Positions 13,431-21,408 of a DNA stretch of 64,000 bases are shown piece by piece. The translations under genes and the position numbers were made by a program. Source of the DNA: Propionibacteriaceae bacterium P6A17 (GTDB lineage: Bacteria > Actinomycetota > Actinomycetes > Propionibacteriales > Propionibacteriaceae); contig JHVD01000011.1 of assembly GCA_000619965.1 (NCBI GenBank), positions 1 through 64,000 of the forward strand. Reading direction: 5' to 3'. Positions within the stretch are counted from its first letter, which is position 1. Each line of letters begins with the position of its first letter. The notes beneath the pieces are model-generated. The model was given only the letters and a program-made list of their open reading frames with translations. It searched no databases and had not been told where the DNA came from.

Positions 13431-14456
13431 TCAGAGGCCCAACAGGCGTCCCCAGGTCATCGTCGCGACGGTGCCCGTCACAGGCAGCCCGTGCCGACGC
13501 TGGAAATCCTCCACCGCGCCGCGCGTCTGCGCGCCGAAGATGCCGTCGACGGTGAGGCTGCCGTACCCGGCGGCCCGCAGCTCGTGCTGCAGCGCCACCA
13601 CCTTCGCGCCACTCGCCCCCTGGCTGAGGGTGGGCACGAGCGCCACCCACGTCGCGCGATCGACGTCGCCGGTCTGCTTGGCGAGCTTCATCGTCTGGTA
13701 TTGGAAGTCCGCGACGGCGGCCTGGGTCTGCCAGCCGTACTTGCCGTCGACGGGGATGCGGCGGCCCATGCGGTCGTTCAGGAGGCGCTGCAGCGTGCCG
13801 ACGTGCGGATTTGCGTTGCCCCAGGTGAGCGACTTGTACTCCCCCGACGCCGTCGGCAGCGTCGAGCCGCCGACGCCTGGCGCCGGCGCCGTCGAGCCCG
13901 GGAGGTCGTATTGGTAGAGGTTGTAGTTGCGCATGATGCCGGTGACGAGCTCGGTGTAGCGCGGGTCGGTGGCGTAGCCGGCACGGTGCACCTCGCGCAC
14001 GAACGCGTCCGGATCGTCCTTGTGGTTGAAGGCCCCCGCGTAGCGGCTCAGCTTCGTGAGGAACAGGCCGAAGTCCTTCAGCGAATCGCCGGTGTTGGCA
14101 TAGCTTCGGAAGCTCGACACCTTGAGGTAGCGCGTCCCGTCCGAGCGGTACTCGTAGCTCGGCACGTCCACGCAGCCCTTCTGGTACGGCGACGGCGTGG
14201 CGGTGCACTTGATGTTGAACAGCGTGTTGATGGGGTCCTTCGCCATCGACGAACGCCCCCAGCCCGTCTCGAGCGCGGCCATGCCGATGGTGACCGAGGC
14301 GGGGATGCCGCGTTCGCGCTGCGTGGCCTGGGCCGCGCTCACGAGCGAGCGGATGAAGTCCGTCTGCGTCGTCGCGTGGGCCGGCGGGGCGACCAACGCC
14401 CCCAGCGCCAGCACGACCGTCACGATTCCGGCGATCAACGCCCGCGGTGTACGCAT
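13431..14456 (-). CDS. Secreted peptidoglycan hydrolase: glucosaminidase domain with two PG-binding repeats
   Basis: 341 residues. A signal peptide (RALIAGIVTVVLALGALVAPPAHA) precedes a GH73/FlgJ-type N-acetylglucosaminidase domain (about 30-170) with the catalytic-Glu context AALETGWGRS and the conserved YRSDG...F.SY pattern. Two peptidoglycan-binding_1 repeats follow, at about 205-260 (GTLQRLLND...VDGKYGWQTQAAVADFQ) and about 275-340 (VVALQHELRAAGYGSLTVDG...TRGAVEDFQ). It probably cleaves glycan strands during wall growth or division. ATG start with AGGAG a few bases upstream. It stands alone between murB and the ABC pair on the same strand. Confidence 0.88.
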   Translation of the reverse strand: MRTPRALIAGIVTVVLALGALVAPPAHATTQTDFIRSLVSAAQATQRERGIPASVTIGMAALETGWGRSSMAKDPINTLFNIKCTATPSPYQKGCVDVPSYEYRSDGTRYLKVSSFRSYANTGDSLKDFGLFLTKLSRYAGAFNHKDDPDAFVREVHRAGYATDPRYTELVTGIMRNYNLYQYDLPGSTAPAPGVGGSTLPTASGEYKSLTWGNANPHVGTLQRLLNDRMGRRIPVDGKYGWQTQAAVADFQYQTMKLAKQTGDVDRATWVALVPTLSQGASGAKVVALQHELRAAGYGSLTVDGIFGAQTRGAVEDFQRRHGLPVTGTVATMTWGRLLGL

Positions 14457-14557
14457 CCGAACTCCTCGACTCGACCAGTTGGTCGCGAGACTAGTCAGGC
14501 CGCGAGGCGCGGGGGAAGTCCCTCAAGTTGAGGTTGAGGGTGGCTGCCACCGCGCCC

Positions 14558-15640
14558 CTAGAGCTGGCAGCCGATGAGGTTGACCTCGGGGACGAGCTCG
14601 ATGCCCGTGCGCTCGGCCACGCGATCGCGCACCTCACGGGCCAACGCGACGATCTCCTCGGCACTCGCGCCACCCCGGTTCGTGAGCGCCAACACGTGCT
14701 TGGTCGAGAGCCCCGCGCGCTCGCGGGCGTACCCCTTCTCGAAGCCGGAGTGCTGGATGAGCCACGCCGCGCTCGTCTTCACCATGCCCTCGCCCGCCGG
14801 AAAGCGGGGGGCGTCGTCGGGCAGCGTGGCCGCGACCTCCTCGGTGACGATGGGGTTGGTGAAGAAGCTGCCGGCCGACCAGGTGTCCGGATCCGCGGCG
14901 TCGAGAACCATGCCCTTGCCCGCCCTGATCGTCAGCACCGTCGAACGCACGAGGGCCGCGTCGGCGCGCCCGCCCACCGCGACGCCCACGCGCCCGGCGA
15001 GCTCGGCGTAGCGGATGGGCGCGGACAGCGAGCCGAGCGGGAACTGGAACGACACCTCCACCACGACGTAGCGCCCCGGCGTGCGCTTGAAGATCGAGTT
15101 GCGGTAGGAGAACTCGCAGTCGGCGGCGGCGAACGTGCGGAAGGCCCGCGCCTGGCGGTCCCACGTGCGCACGGAGTAGATGTGGTCGGCGACTTCCGCG
15201 CCGTAGGCTCCGACGTTCTGGATGGGGGTGGCGCCGACGCTGCCCGGGATGCCCGAGAGCGCCTCCGCGCCACTCCAGCCCTGCTCGACGGCGTGGGCGA
15301 CGAAGTCGTCCCACACTTCGCCCGCACCCACATTGACCACCGCGCCGCCGCAGTCGGAGACGTTGCCGTCGAGCCCGGTGATGGCCACGCGCACGACCAG
15401 CCCGTCGAACCCGTCGTCGCAGACGAGCATGTTGGATCCGCCGCCCAGGATCAACACCGGGATGCCCGCGTCGTCGGCCTCGCCCACCAGCCGCGCCACC
15501 TCGTCGGGGGTGCGCGCGACGACGAAGCGCGACGCCGGGCCGCCCACCCGCAGCGTGGTGTGGTCGGCGAGCAGCACCGAGTACGGCGAGGGGACGGGCA
15601 CGGGCGCCTTGGACACGCGCTGGACCGCACACTCGCTCAT
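14558..15640 (-). CDS. murB: UDP-N-acetylmuramate dehydrogenase
   Basis: FAD enzyme that reduces UDP-GlcNAc-enolpyruvate to UDP-MurNAc, the second committed step of peptidoglycan synthesis; cytosolic, NADPH-dependent. 360 residues. The FAD-binding PCMH fold has TTLRVGGPA near the N-terminus and LGGGSNMLV at about 64-73; GIPGSVGATPIQNVGAYGAE is the diagnostic family segment. The C-terminal MurB domain carries SAGSFFTNP, where the Ser is the expected proton donor, and an LIQHSGFEKG segment. ATG at 15640 overlaps the upstream dehydratase stop by four bases, so it is co-translated with hadAB. Confidence 0.96.
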   Translation of the reverse strand: MSECAVQRVSKAPVPVPSPYSVLLADHTTLRVGGPASRFVVARTPDEVARLVGEADDAGIPVLILGGGSNMLVCDDGFDGLVVRVAITGLDGNVSDCGGAVVNVGAGEVWDDFVAHAVEQGWSGAEALSGIPGSVGATPIQNVGAYGAEVADHIYSVRTWDRQARAFRTFAAADCEFSYRNSIFKRTPGRYVVVEVSFQFPLGSLSAPIRYAELAGRVGVAVGGRADAALVRSTVLTIRAGKGMVLDAADPDTWSAGSFFTNPIVTEEVAATLPDDAPRFPAGEGMVKTSAAWLIQHSGFEKGYARERAGLSTKHVLALTNRGGASAEEIVALAREVRDRVAERTGIELVPEVNLIGCQL

Positions 15641-16044
15641 CGCGGCTCCTCCCCCACGTGCACCCGCACTCTCGCCGCGCCGAGCACCGCGTCGCCGTCG
15701 CAGGTGACCGCGAGCCCGACCGTCGCCACCTCGTCGACGACGTCCTGCACCGTCGCGACGACGACCACCTCGGCGCCCTCATCGGTGTCGGGCACGACGA
15801 CAGGCTTCGTGAAGCGCACCTGATAGGCGAGGATGCGCGCCGGATCCCCCACCCAGTCGGTGACCGCGCGCAGCGCCGCACCCATCGTCCACATGCCGTG
15901 GGCGACCACGCCCGGCAAGCCGATCGCGCGGGCCCGGCGGTCCAGGAAGTGGATCTCGTTGAAGTCCGTCGACGCGCCCGAGTAGCGCACGACGTCGGCG
16001 CGCGTCACTGGCACGCGCAGCTCGCGGGACTCGCCCTGGATCAT
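15637..16044 (-). CDS. hadB: MaoC-like (R)-hydratase/dehydratase, HadB-type
   Basis: 135-residue hot-dog fold protein. In Mycobacterium, HadB pairs with HadA or HadC as the 3-hydroxyacyl-ACP dehydratase of fatty acid synthase II. The hydratase-2 motif is visible as YSGASTDFNEIHFLD, with the catalytic Asp and His in FNEIH (about 20-32), followed by GVVAHGMWTMG. ATG at 16044 overlaps the hadA stop as ATGA. The order rpmG-hadA-hadB is typical for Actinobacteria. Mycolic acids are not expected in this family, so the substrate is more likely ordinary acyl chains; that is inference. Confidence 0.85.
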   Translation of the reverse strand: MIQGESRELRVPVTRADVVRYSGASTDFNEIHFLDRRARAIGLPGVVAHGMWTMGAALRAVTDWVGDPARILAYQVRFTKPVVVPDTDEGAEVVVVATVQDVVDEVATVGLAVTCDGDAVLGAARVRVHVGEEPR

Positions 16045-16463
16045 GCCGCCTCCTCCCGGGTGTGGATCAGCGTCGAGCGCGCCGTGCAGACCGTGGCGCC
16101 ATCGACGGCGAGGTCGACTTCGACCGTCACCATGTCCATCGCACCGCGCGTGCGCACACGCTCGATCGACAGTGTCGCGACGACGACGTCGCCGGCCCTG
16201 AGCGGGCGGACGAAGTCGAACTGCTGGTCGGCGTGGATCGTGCGGTTGAGCGCCAGGCCGAGCTCCTCGTCGTCGAACAGCGCGTCCCAGGCCTGGGCAG
16301 CGATGATCGCCGCGAACGTGGGCGGGGCGACCGGATCGAGGCCGAAGTAGGCGGGGTTGTCGTCGCCGAGGGCACGGGCGAACTCCGCGATCTTCGCGCG
16401 GCTGACCTCGTACGGCGCCGACGCGGGAAACGTCCGTCCGGCGTGTGCAGTCGTGATGGGCAT
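16041..16463 (-). CDS. hadA: FAS1-type dehydratase partner, HadA-type
   Basis: 140-residue hot-dog domain (FAS1_DH_region/MaoC N-terminal type) with YEVSRAKIAEFARALGDDNPAYF near the start, split here as YEVSRAKIAEF and ALGDDNPAYF, and TFAAIIAAQAW further on. It lacks the catalytic DxxxxH pattern, so it would be the substrate-binding half of a heterodimer with HadB. ATG start at 16463 has no Shine-Dalgarno, but TAGCCT lies seven bases before it, suggesting a leaderless message. Its promoter overlaps the terminator of rpmG. Confidence 0.83.
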   Translation of the reverse strand: MPITTAHAGRTFPASAPYEVSRAKIAEFARALGDDNPAYFGLDPVAPPTFAAIIAAQAWDALFDDEELGLALNRTIHADQQFDFVRPLRAGDVVVATLSIERVRTRGAMDMVTVEVDLAVDGATVCTARSTLIHTREEAA

Positions 16464-16470
16464 GGGGCCA

Positions 16471-16476
16471 AGGCTA
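16471..16476 (-). promoter_or_regulatory. Leaderless -10 for hadA-hadB-murB
   Basis: TAGCCT on the minus strand, with a 7-base spacer to the hadA ATG and no ribosome binding site between. Fits TANNNT-N7-start. Confidence 0.45.
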
Positions 16477-16492
16477 TCGCGCGCAAACGCAA

Positions 16493-16517
16493 AACGGCCG
16501 CCTTGGAGGCAGCCGTT
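16493..16517 (-). terminator. Rho-independent terminator of rpmG
   Basis: 10-bp stem 16493-16502 / 16508-16517 with one G-U pair and a 5-base loop, followed on the minus strand by TTTTGCGTTT. It lies 18 bases past the rpmG stop and separates rpmG from hadA. Confidence 0.75.
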
Positions 16518-16535
16518 GCGTGGGGGAACCGTGGT

Positions 16536-16706
16536 TCAGCGGGTCTCGCGATGCACCCGGTGGGTGCGGCAGCGCGGGCAGAACTTCTTCAGCTCGACGC
16601 GGTCCGGCGTGTTGCGGCGGTTCTTCTTCGTGATGTAGTTGCGCTCCTTGCACTCGGTGCAGGCAAGCGTGATCTTCGGACGGACGTCCGCGCCCTTCTT
16701 GGCCAT
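16536..16706 (-). CDS. rpmG: 50S ribosomal protein L33, zinc-binding form
   Basis: 56-residue large-subunit protein near the E site. It begins [19 protein letters not shown] and ends HRVHRETR. Two CxxC pairs (CTEC at 16-19, CPRC at 43-46) make it the zinc-containing C+ type, as opposed to the zinc-free paralogs many Actinobacteria carry elsewhere. ATG start with AAGGAGAGCATC directly upstream. It lies 52 bases after tRNA-Met on the same strand, so the two may be co-transcribed. Confidence 0.96.
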   Translation of the reverse strand: MAKKGADVRPKITLACTECKERNYITKKNRRNTPDRVELKKFCPRCRTHRVHRETR

Positions 16707-16758
16707 GATGCTCTCCTTGACTCTGCGCGTCGTGCGCTGGATCGACGGTGTGGGATTG

Positions 16759-16834
16759 TGGTGACGAGGGCGGGACTTGAACCCGCGACACAGCGATTAT
16801 GAGCCGCTTGCTCTACCGACTGAGCTACCCCGTC
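16759..16834 (-). tRNA. tRNA-Met (anticodon CAT)
   Basis: 76 bases including an encoded CCA. The acceptor GACGGGG pairs with CCTCGTC over 7 bp (one G-U); the anticodon loop is CTCATAA; the T arm has GGGTTCAAGTCCC. It lacks the initiator features (no C1-A72 mismatch and no GGG/CCC run in the anticodon stem), so it is probably the elongator. A CAT tRNA modified to read isoleucine cannot be strictly excluded. Confidence 0.92.
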
Positions 16835-16863
16835 GTGGCCCCTCCCCGAGCGAGGAGGGATCG

Positions 16864-16935
<72 letters not shown>

Positions 16936-17014
16936 TGGCGACGGTTAAACATACACGGCCGGGCACCCCACTGCAAATCGCCACCGACCGTCCCGATCGC
17001 GGCGGCGAGAACAC

Positions 17015-17047
17015 TTGAGCCCCGGATCCATCCGATCCGGGGCTCAA
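17015..17047 (-). terminator. Terminator after tRNA-Tyr
   Basis: Perfect 14-bp stem (17015-17028 with 17034-17047) and a 5-base loop, beginning three bases after the tRNA-Tyr 3' end. It splits tRNA-Tyr from the Thr-Met group. There is only a weak U-rich stretch afterwards. Confidence 0.8.
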
Positions 17048-17049
17048 CG

Positions 17050-17131
17050 TGGCAGGTGTTGGATTTGAACCAACGTAGGCTACGCCGACGGTTTTACAGA
17101 CCGCTCCCTTTGGCCACTCGGGCAACCTGCC
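17050..17131 (-). tRNA. tRNA-Tyr (anticodon GTA)
   Basis: 82 bases, class II with a long variable arm. The acceptor GGCAGGT pairs with ACCTGCC, the discriminator is A, and the anticodon loop is CTGTAAA. CCA is not encoded. Confidence 0.95.
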
Positions 17132-17217
17132 GTGTGCGCTCTCGCGCCCAGCAAGGCTAGCACCAGCCGGGCGGGCACGGCAAAACGAGGGATCCGTCGC
17201 GACCGGCCGCGAGCACG

Positions 17218-17223
17218 TAGGCT
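17218..17223 (+). promoter_or_regulatory. -10 element for yajQ
   Basis: TAGGCT 33 bases before the yajQ start, allowing a short leader that carries the strong ribosome binding site aggaggt at 17246-17252. No convincing -35. Confidence 0.4.
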
Positions 17224-17256
17224 GGGCAGGAGCAGACACATCTTGAGGAGGTATCC

Positions 17257-17748
17257 GTGGCATCCGAGAGCTCGTTCGACGTCGTGAGCAAGGTGGACCG
17301 GCAGGAAGTCGACAACGCCATCAACATGGCCGCCAAGGAGGTGCGCACCCGATTCGACTTCCGCGACACAGGCGCGCAGATCGCCTGGTCCGGCGACAAC
17401 ATCGAGATGGAGGCCGTCTCCGAGGAACGCGTCAAGGCCGTGCTCGACGTGTTCCAGTCGAAGCTCGCCCGCCGCGGCGTCAACCTGAAGTCCCTCAAGG
17501 ACGGCGAGCCGCGCTCGTCGGGCAAGGTGTGGAAGATCACCGCCCACATGGAGGAGGGCATCAGCCAGGAGAACGCGAAGAAGATCTCCAAGCTCATCCG
17601 CGACGAGGGCCCCAAGGGCGTCAAGGCGCAGATCCAGGGCGACGAGCTGCGCATCTCCAGCAAGAGCCGCGACGACCTGCAGGCCGTCCAGAAGCTCATC
17701 CGCGACCAGGACTTCGACTTCGCCACCCAGTTCGTGAACTACCGCTGA
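17257..17748 (+). CDS. yajQ: YajQ-family nucleotide-binding protein
   Basis: 163-residue cytosolic protein of the UPF0234/DUF520 family with two ferredoxin-like domains. Homologues bind nucleotides or RNA, and one in Xanthomonas binds cyclic di-GMP; the actinobacterial role is not established. Family marks are [18 protein letters not shown] at the N-terminus, EVRTRFDF at about 28-35, [20 protein letters not shown] in the second half, and the end [13 protein letters not shown] start at 17257 sits five bases after a perfect AGGAGGT. A hairpin terminator follows immediately. Confidence 0.92.
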   Translation: MASESSFDVVSKVDRQEVDNAINMAAKEVRTRFDFRDTGAQIAWSGDNIEMEAVSEERVKAVLDVFQSKLARRGVNLKSLKDGEPRSSGKVWKITAHMEEGISQENAKKISKLIRDEGPKGVKAQIQGDELRISSKSRDDLQAVQKLIRDQDFDFATQFVNYR

Positions 17749-17753
17749 GGCGA

Positions 17754-17786
17754 GGGTCGTCGTCGGGGCTGCTCCGACGACGACCC
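17754..17786 (+). terminator. Terminator after yajQ
   Basis: Perfect 13-bp stem 17754-17766 / 17774-17786 with a 7-base loop, six bases past the yajQ stop. No U tract. The left-arm sequence gggtcgtcgtcggggc recurs near 21360 without its partner arm. Confidence 0.65.
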
Positions 17787-17803
17787 GCCGGCCGCCAACG
17801 GGG

Positions 17804-17809
17804 TACGCT
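17804..17809 (+). promoter_or_regulatory. Leaderless -10 for exoA
   Basis: TACGCT, a 7-base spacer, then the ATG at 17817; no ribosome binding site lies between. Confidence 0.45.
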
Positions 17810-17816
17810 CGTCCCC

Positions 17817-18698
17817 ATGCGCATCGCCACCCACAACGTCAACGGCATCCGAGCGACGATGAAGCGCGGCTTCGCGCCGTTCTGGGCCGCATCCGGGGCC
17901 GACGTCGTGTGCCTCCAGGAGGTGCGCTGCCGCGCCAAGGATCTTCCGCTCGAGGCCTTCGACGGGTGGCACGCGACGCTCGAGCTAGGCCAGCTCGCGG
18001 GGCGCAACGGCGTCGCGGTCCTCACCAGGCAGCCGCCGGAGGCAGTGCGCACGCTGCACGGGGGCGAGGCCCACGTCGTCGCCGACGGCACCCTCTCGGC
18101 GATCACCACCGAGGCCACCGGCGGACGCGACCTCGTGCCCGCCGCGACGCATGGCCGCTACCTCGAGGTGGACTTGGCCGATGCGCCCATCACCGTCGTC
18201 TCGCTGTACCTGCCCAAGGGTTCGGCGTTCCCCTACGACGGCGAGGACGAGCCGAAGTACCAGTTCAAGATGCGCTTCCTGCGCGGGCTGGCCCGGCAGC
18301 TCACCCAGGCGCGACGCGCCGCCGCTGCGCGGGGACGGGAGTTCCTCATCGTCGGCGACTTCAACATCGCCCGCTCCCGGCTGGACATCCGCAACTGGCG
18401 CAGCAACCAGAAGTCGGAGGGCTTCCTGCCCGAGGAGCGCGACTGGTTCGCGTCCATCCTGAGCCCGCGCTCACTCGTCGACGTGCAGCGCACGCTGGCG
18501 GGCGACGTCGAGGGGCCGTACTCGTGGTGGAGCTGGCGTGGGCAGGCGTTCGCCAACGACTCCGGCTGGCGCATCGACTACCACCTCGCCTCCCCCGGTC
18601 TCGCGAAACGAGCCACCGCGGCGTGGACCGCGCGCGAGGCGAGCTACGACGAGCGGATGAGCGATCACTCACCGGTCATCGTCGATTACGACCTGTGA
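17817..18698 (+). CDS. exoA: Exodeoxyribonuclease III / AP endonuclease
   Basis: Base-excision repair nuclease of the EEP fold that nicks 5' to abasic sites and removes 3' blocking groups. 293 residues. Metal-site and catalytic segments are present in order: NVNGIRA at the start, LQEVRC (metal Glu, about 35), the YLPKG region, GDFNIARSRLDIRN (catalytic Asp and Asn, about 180), WRIDYHLAS, and SDHSPVIVDYDL at the C-terminus (catalytic His). ATG at 17817 begins exactly at the conserved MRIATHNVNG; the open frame further upstream is shadow of yajQ. Monocistronic and convergent with the next gene. Confidence 0.94.
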   Translation: MRIATHNVNGIRATMKRGFAPFWAASGADVVCLQEVRCRAKDLPLEAFDGWHATLELGQLAGRNGVAVLTRQPPEAVRTLHGGEAHVVADGTLSAITTEATGGRDLVPAATHGRYLEVDLADAPITVVSLYLPKGSAFPYDGEDEPKYQFKMRFLRGLARQLTQARRAAAARGREFLIVGDFNIARSRLDIRNWRSNQKSEGFLPEERDWFASILSPRSLVDVQRTLAGDVEGPYSWWSWRGQAFANDSGWRIDYHLASPGLAKRATAAWTAREASYDERMSDHSPVIVDYDL

Positions 18699-18800
18699 CG
18701 AGAGTCCGCCGGAGGCAACCGTCACTTGTTCCGTGACTGAGCCGCACAGGTTGCACCTGCCGGCGCGGCCAGGAGCGGGAGCCCGACGACTTCCCTCGGC

Positions 18801-21311
18801 TCAGCCGGCGATCGCGTTGATCGTGGCCAGCACTTCGCTCACGACGGCGCGCGGCGCCTGCGACCACGGCACGTGCTCGATGGGCCCGAGGAAGGTCGGA
18901 CTCGCGAACCTGGGGTCGGCCCCGTGGTCGAGATTCTGAGGATCGAACTCGCCGCGCAGCAGATACACCGCGCTGAGCGTCTGCTCGTCCTGTTCGCTCA
19001 TCGGCCCCATCCACAGGCCCTCCTCGAACTGGATCACGGCCGTCACATCGCCCGCGACGAAGTACTGCCCGAACAGGCGGTACACGCCGGCATCCAGCGC
19101 GGCTCCACGCTGCCAGCCATGCTTCGTGCACGCCCCGACGAGTCGGCCCGGATCGATCCCAGCCGAGGGAACCCCGGCCAGGCAGAGGTCGTCGCCCTGC
19201 TCGGCGGGCAGCGCGAACCGTTGGCGGGAGAGCTGGGGGAACGCCTCGACCAGCTCGTAGTCGGCCTGCACCTCGCTCCAGCGCGCGATTTCGTCGTCTG
19301 CGAGATCCACCGGGTGCACGATGCACACGCTGCGGCCCGTGACGTCGATGGGCGCGTCGTCCACGTCGACGAGCGCACCGTCCTCGTCGAGGCGCCCGAG
19401 CGCGACGCGCGTCTCGCCCTCGAGCACACCCCAGATCACCGACTTCAGCAGCCCACGAAGCAACGGATGCGGGCGCAGGTACTGCTGGAACTCGTCGGCA
19501 CTCCAGCGCCTGCCCGCGACCATCGCCTGCTCGAAGCGCAGCCGCTGGATCTTGGCGATGTCGGCGACCGTCTTCTTCAGCACCTTGAGCTCGTCCTTGG
19601 CCTCGGCGGCCTGCCGCGGGTCGTCGGACTGGTTGGGTGCGGGCAGGGCGGTCCTGGGCTTGCCCGTGGGACGTCCGTCCGCGCCGAGCGGGCGCACGAT
19701 CACCTTCCCTTCGGGCGTCACGGACGCGAGGAACCGTCGGGCCCCGAAGCTGAACTCCCGCGTCCCGCGCTCGTCGAGGCCCCCGTCGGGGATGATACGA
19801 TCCTCGAGCTGCGGCCGCGTCAGGCCGAGCGTCGACGCGATCTGCTCCATCTCCTCCCCTGCGCGCTTCTTGATGGCGGCGAACTTCACCTTCGACGCAA
19901 CGCCCGCGATGGCCTGGAGCGCGACGTCGGAGCCGACGTTGCGCAGGGCGGCGAGCCCCTGCACCGCGCGCTGGTGCTGGGCGACGCCGGGCCACTCGCG
20001 CACCATCGGCGTCAGGTGGTGGACGAAGCCGTCGCCGGCGATGCAGCCCGAGCCGACCATCAGCCATTGCTCCTTGCCGGCGGCCCCGCGGGCGAGCCAC
20101 GTGTCCAGCAGTGCGATCGTGAAGCGGTCGCGCACCGTCGCCGGCACCTGATCGCGGAAGGCGACGAGGAGCGGATGGTCGCGGTCGGCGGTCATGAGCG
20201 CCGTGAGGAGCACCTGCGCCTCGGCGTCGGCGAGCCTGAACCCCTCCTCGACGACGACGGGCGGCAGCGTCTCGACGAGGCCCTTCGGCAGCCGCGCCAC
20301 CGTGATCCCCTGGGCGGCCTGCGCCCACCACGGCGTCGCCGGATCGAATGGCGCGAGGTCCTGCTCCGCGAGGATCTCGTCGATGACCGCCCGCACGCCC
20401 TCGGTGGTGTGCCCGACGTGGGCCCGCAGCTCCTCGACGGGCGCGGCCCGCAGCACGAGCGCGAGCGGCGCCGCGTCCCGGGCGGACAGGGTGGCGGCGT
20501 AGACGAGCCCCCGGTGTGCGTTCAGCCATTCGAGTGCGGTGGATGCGTGCCGGCCGCCGAGGAGGCGGGCGAAGACCTGCACGGCGCCCGGCCCACGAAG
20601 GCGGGTGGTGAGGATGTCGAGCCCCGGACGGGCCTCGTCCTTGCCGAGGCCGTTGAAGCGCCGCTTCAGCGCGGCCGACATCTCGTTGACCCCACGGTCG
20701 CGACTGTTGGCGGTGGCGATGACGTTGAAGCCCCGGAGCGCGTGGACGCTGCGCGCATCGCCGTCGAACTCCGGAATGGAGAGGACCCGCTCGGAGAGGA
20801 TCGACAGGAGCGCATCCTGCACCTCCGGGGCGCAGCGCGAGAGCTCCTCGAAGCGGACCACCTTGCCCTCCGACATGCCGCGGTGGACGGGCGCAGGTAC
20901 CAGCGCGCGGGCCGTCGGCCCCTCGGCAAGCAGCAGCGCGTAGTTCCACGAATACTTGATGGCGTCCTCTGTGGTGGCCGCCGAGCCCTGGATCGTGAGG
21001 GTGGTGTCGCCCGAGATCGCCGCGGCCAACAGCTCGCTGAGCAGCGACTTCGCCGTACCCGGCTCGCCGATCAACATCAGGCCGCGGTTGGTGGCGAGCG
21101 CGACGACACACCGCTCGACGAGCGAGCGCGCGCCGACGAACTTCGCGGAGATCTCCTCGCCGTCGCCCAGCACGAATTCCACCACCGCCGGGGCCGAGAG
21201 CCTCCAGCCGTCCGGGGCGCGGCGGCCGAGCCGCGCGTCCCGCTGCGCCAGCCGCGCCAACTCGTCGGCGTACCTCACTTCGGCCGGCGGCCGCTGCACC
21301 GGTGTCGTCAT
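18801..21311 (-). CDS. MoxR-type AAA+ ATPase fused to a DUF4132 region
   Basis: 836-residue protein. An N-terminal MoxR/YehL-like AAA+ domain has Walker A GEPGTAKS (82-89), Walker B VVRFEE (about 151-156), sensor 1 [12 protein letters not shown] (about 196-207) and arginine-finger context ALKRRF (about 215). After a helical middle region, residues about 500-640 resemble DUF4132 ([66 protein letters not shown]), with a C-terminal tail to 836. DUF4132 is known from E. coli MolR/YehI, encoded near the separate MoxR gene yehL. Here the two parts are one chain, and no vWA or SWIM-type partner is in the window. ATG start with GAGGGACTCC upstream. Function unknown; chaperone-like remodelling or a conflict-system role are both guesses. 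Confidence 0.75.
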   Translation of the reverse strand: MTTPVQRPPAEVRYADELARLAQRDARLGRRAPDGWRLSAPAVVEFVLGDGEEISAKFVGARSLVERCVVALATNRGLMLIGEPGTAKSLLSELLAAAISGDTTLTIQGSAATTEDAIKYSWNYALLLAEGPTARALVPAPVHRGMSEGKVVRFEELSRCAPEVQDALLSILSERVLSIPEFDGDARSVHALRGFNVIATANSRDRGVNEMSAALKRRFNGLGKDEARPGLDILTTRLRGPGAVQVFARLLGGRHASTALEWLNAHRGLVYAATLSARDAAPLALVLRAAPVEELRAHVGHTTEGVRAVIDEILAEQDLAPFDPATPWWAQAAQGITVARLPKGLVETLPPVVVEEGFRLADAEAQVLLTALMTADRDHPLLVAFRDQVPATVRDRFTIALLDTWLARGAAGKEQWLMVGSGCIAGDGFVHHLTPMVREWPGVAQHQRAVQGLAALRNVGSDVALQAIAGVASKVKFAAIKKRAGEEMEQIASTLGLTRPQLEDRIIPDGGLDERGTREFSFGARRFLASVTPEGKVIVRPLGADGRPTGKPRTALPAPNQSDDPRQAAEAKDELKVLKKTVADIAKIQRLRFEQAMVAGRRWSADEFQQYLRPHPLLRGLLKSVIWGVLEGETRVALGRLDEDGALVDVDDAPIDVTGRSVCIVHPVDLADDEIARWSEVQADYELVEAFPQLSRQRFALPAEQGDDLCLAGVPSAGIDPGRLVGACTKHGWQRGAALDAGVYRLFGQYFVAGDVTAVIQFEEGLWMGPMSEQDEQTLSAVYLLRGEFDPQNLDHGADPRFASPTFLGPIEHVPWSQAPRAVVSEVLATINAIAG

Positions 21312-21320
21312 GGAGTCCCT

Positions 21321-21360
21321 CCTCGGCGGCCAGCCTAGCCAAGCCCCGTGGCAGCCGAGG
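21321..21360 (-). terminator. Possible terminator between the mannosyltransferase and the AAA+ gene
   Basis: 11-base arms 21321-21331 and 21350-21360 pair at 10 of 11 positions with an 18-base loop, between two minus-strand genes. It also ends close to the ribosome binding site of the AAA+ gene, so attenuation is another possibility. Confidence 0.35.
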
Positions 21361-21408
21361 GTCGTCGTCGGGGCCTCTGGAACCGGCCCCGTGGCCCTGC
21401 GAGGCGCG

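Noticed and set aside
16759-16834. CAT-anticodon tRNA read as initiator tRNA-fMet
   Set aside because: The first acceptor pair is G-C rather than a mismatch, and the anticodon stem lacks three consecutive G-C pairs. Elongator Met is the better call, though a lysidine-type Ile tRNA cannot be fully excluded.
17754-21378. The repeated gggtcgtcgtcggggc at 17754 and about 21363 as a dispersed repeat family
   Set aside because: Only two copies in 64 kb. The first is one arm of a terminator hairpin and the second has no partner arm, so chance or a common terminator-like sequence is enough.
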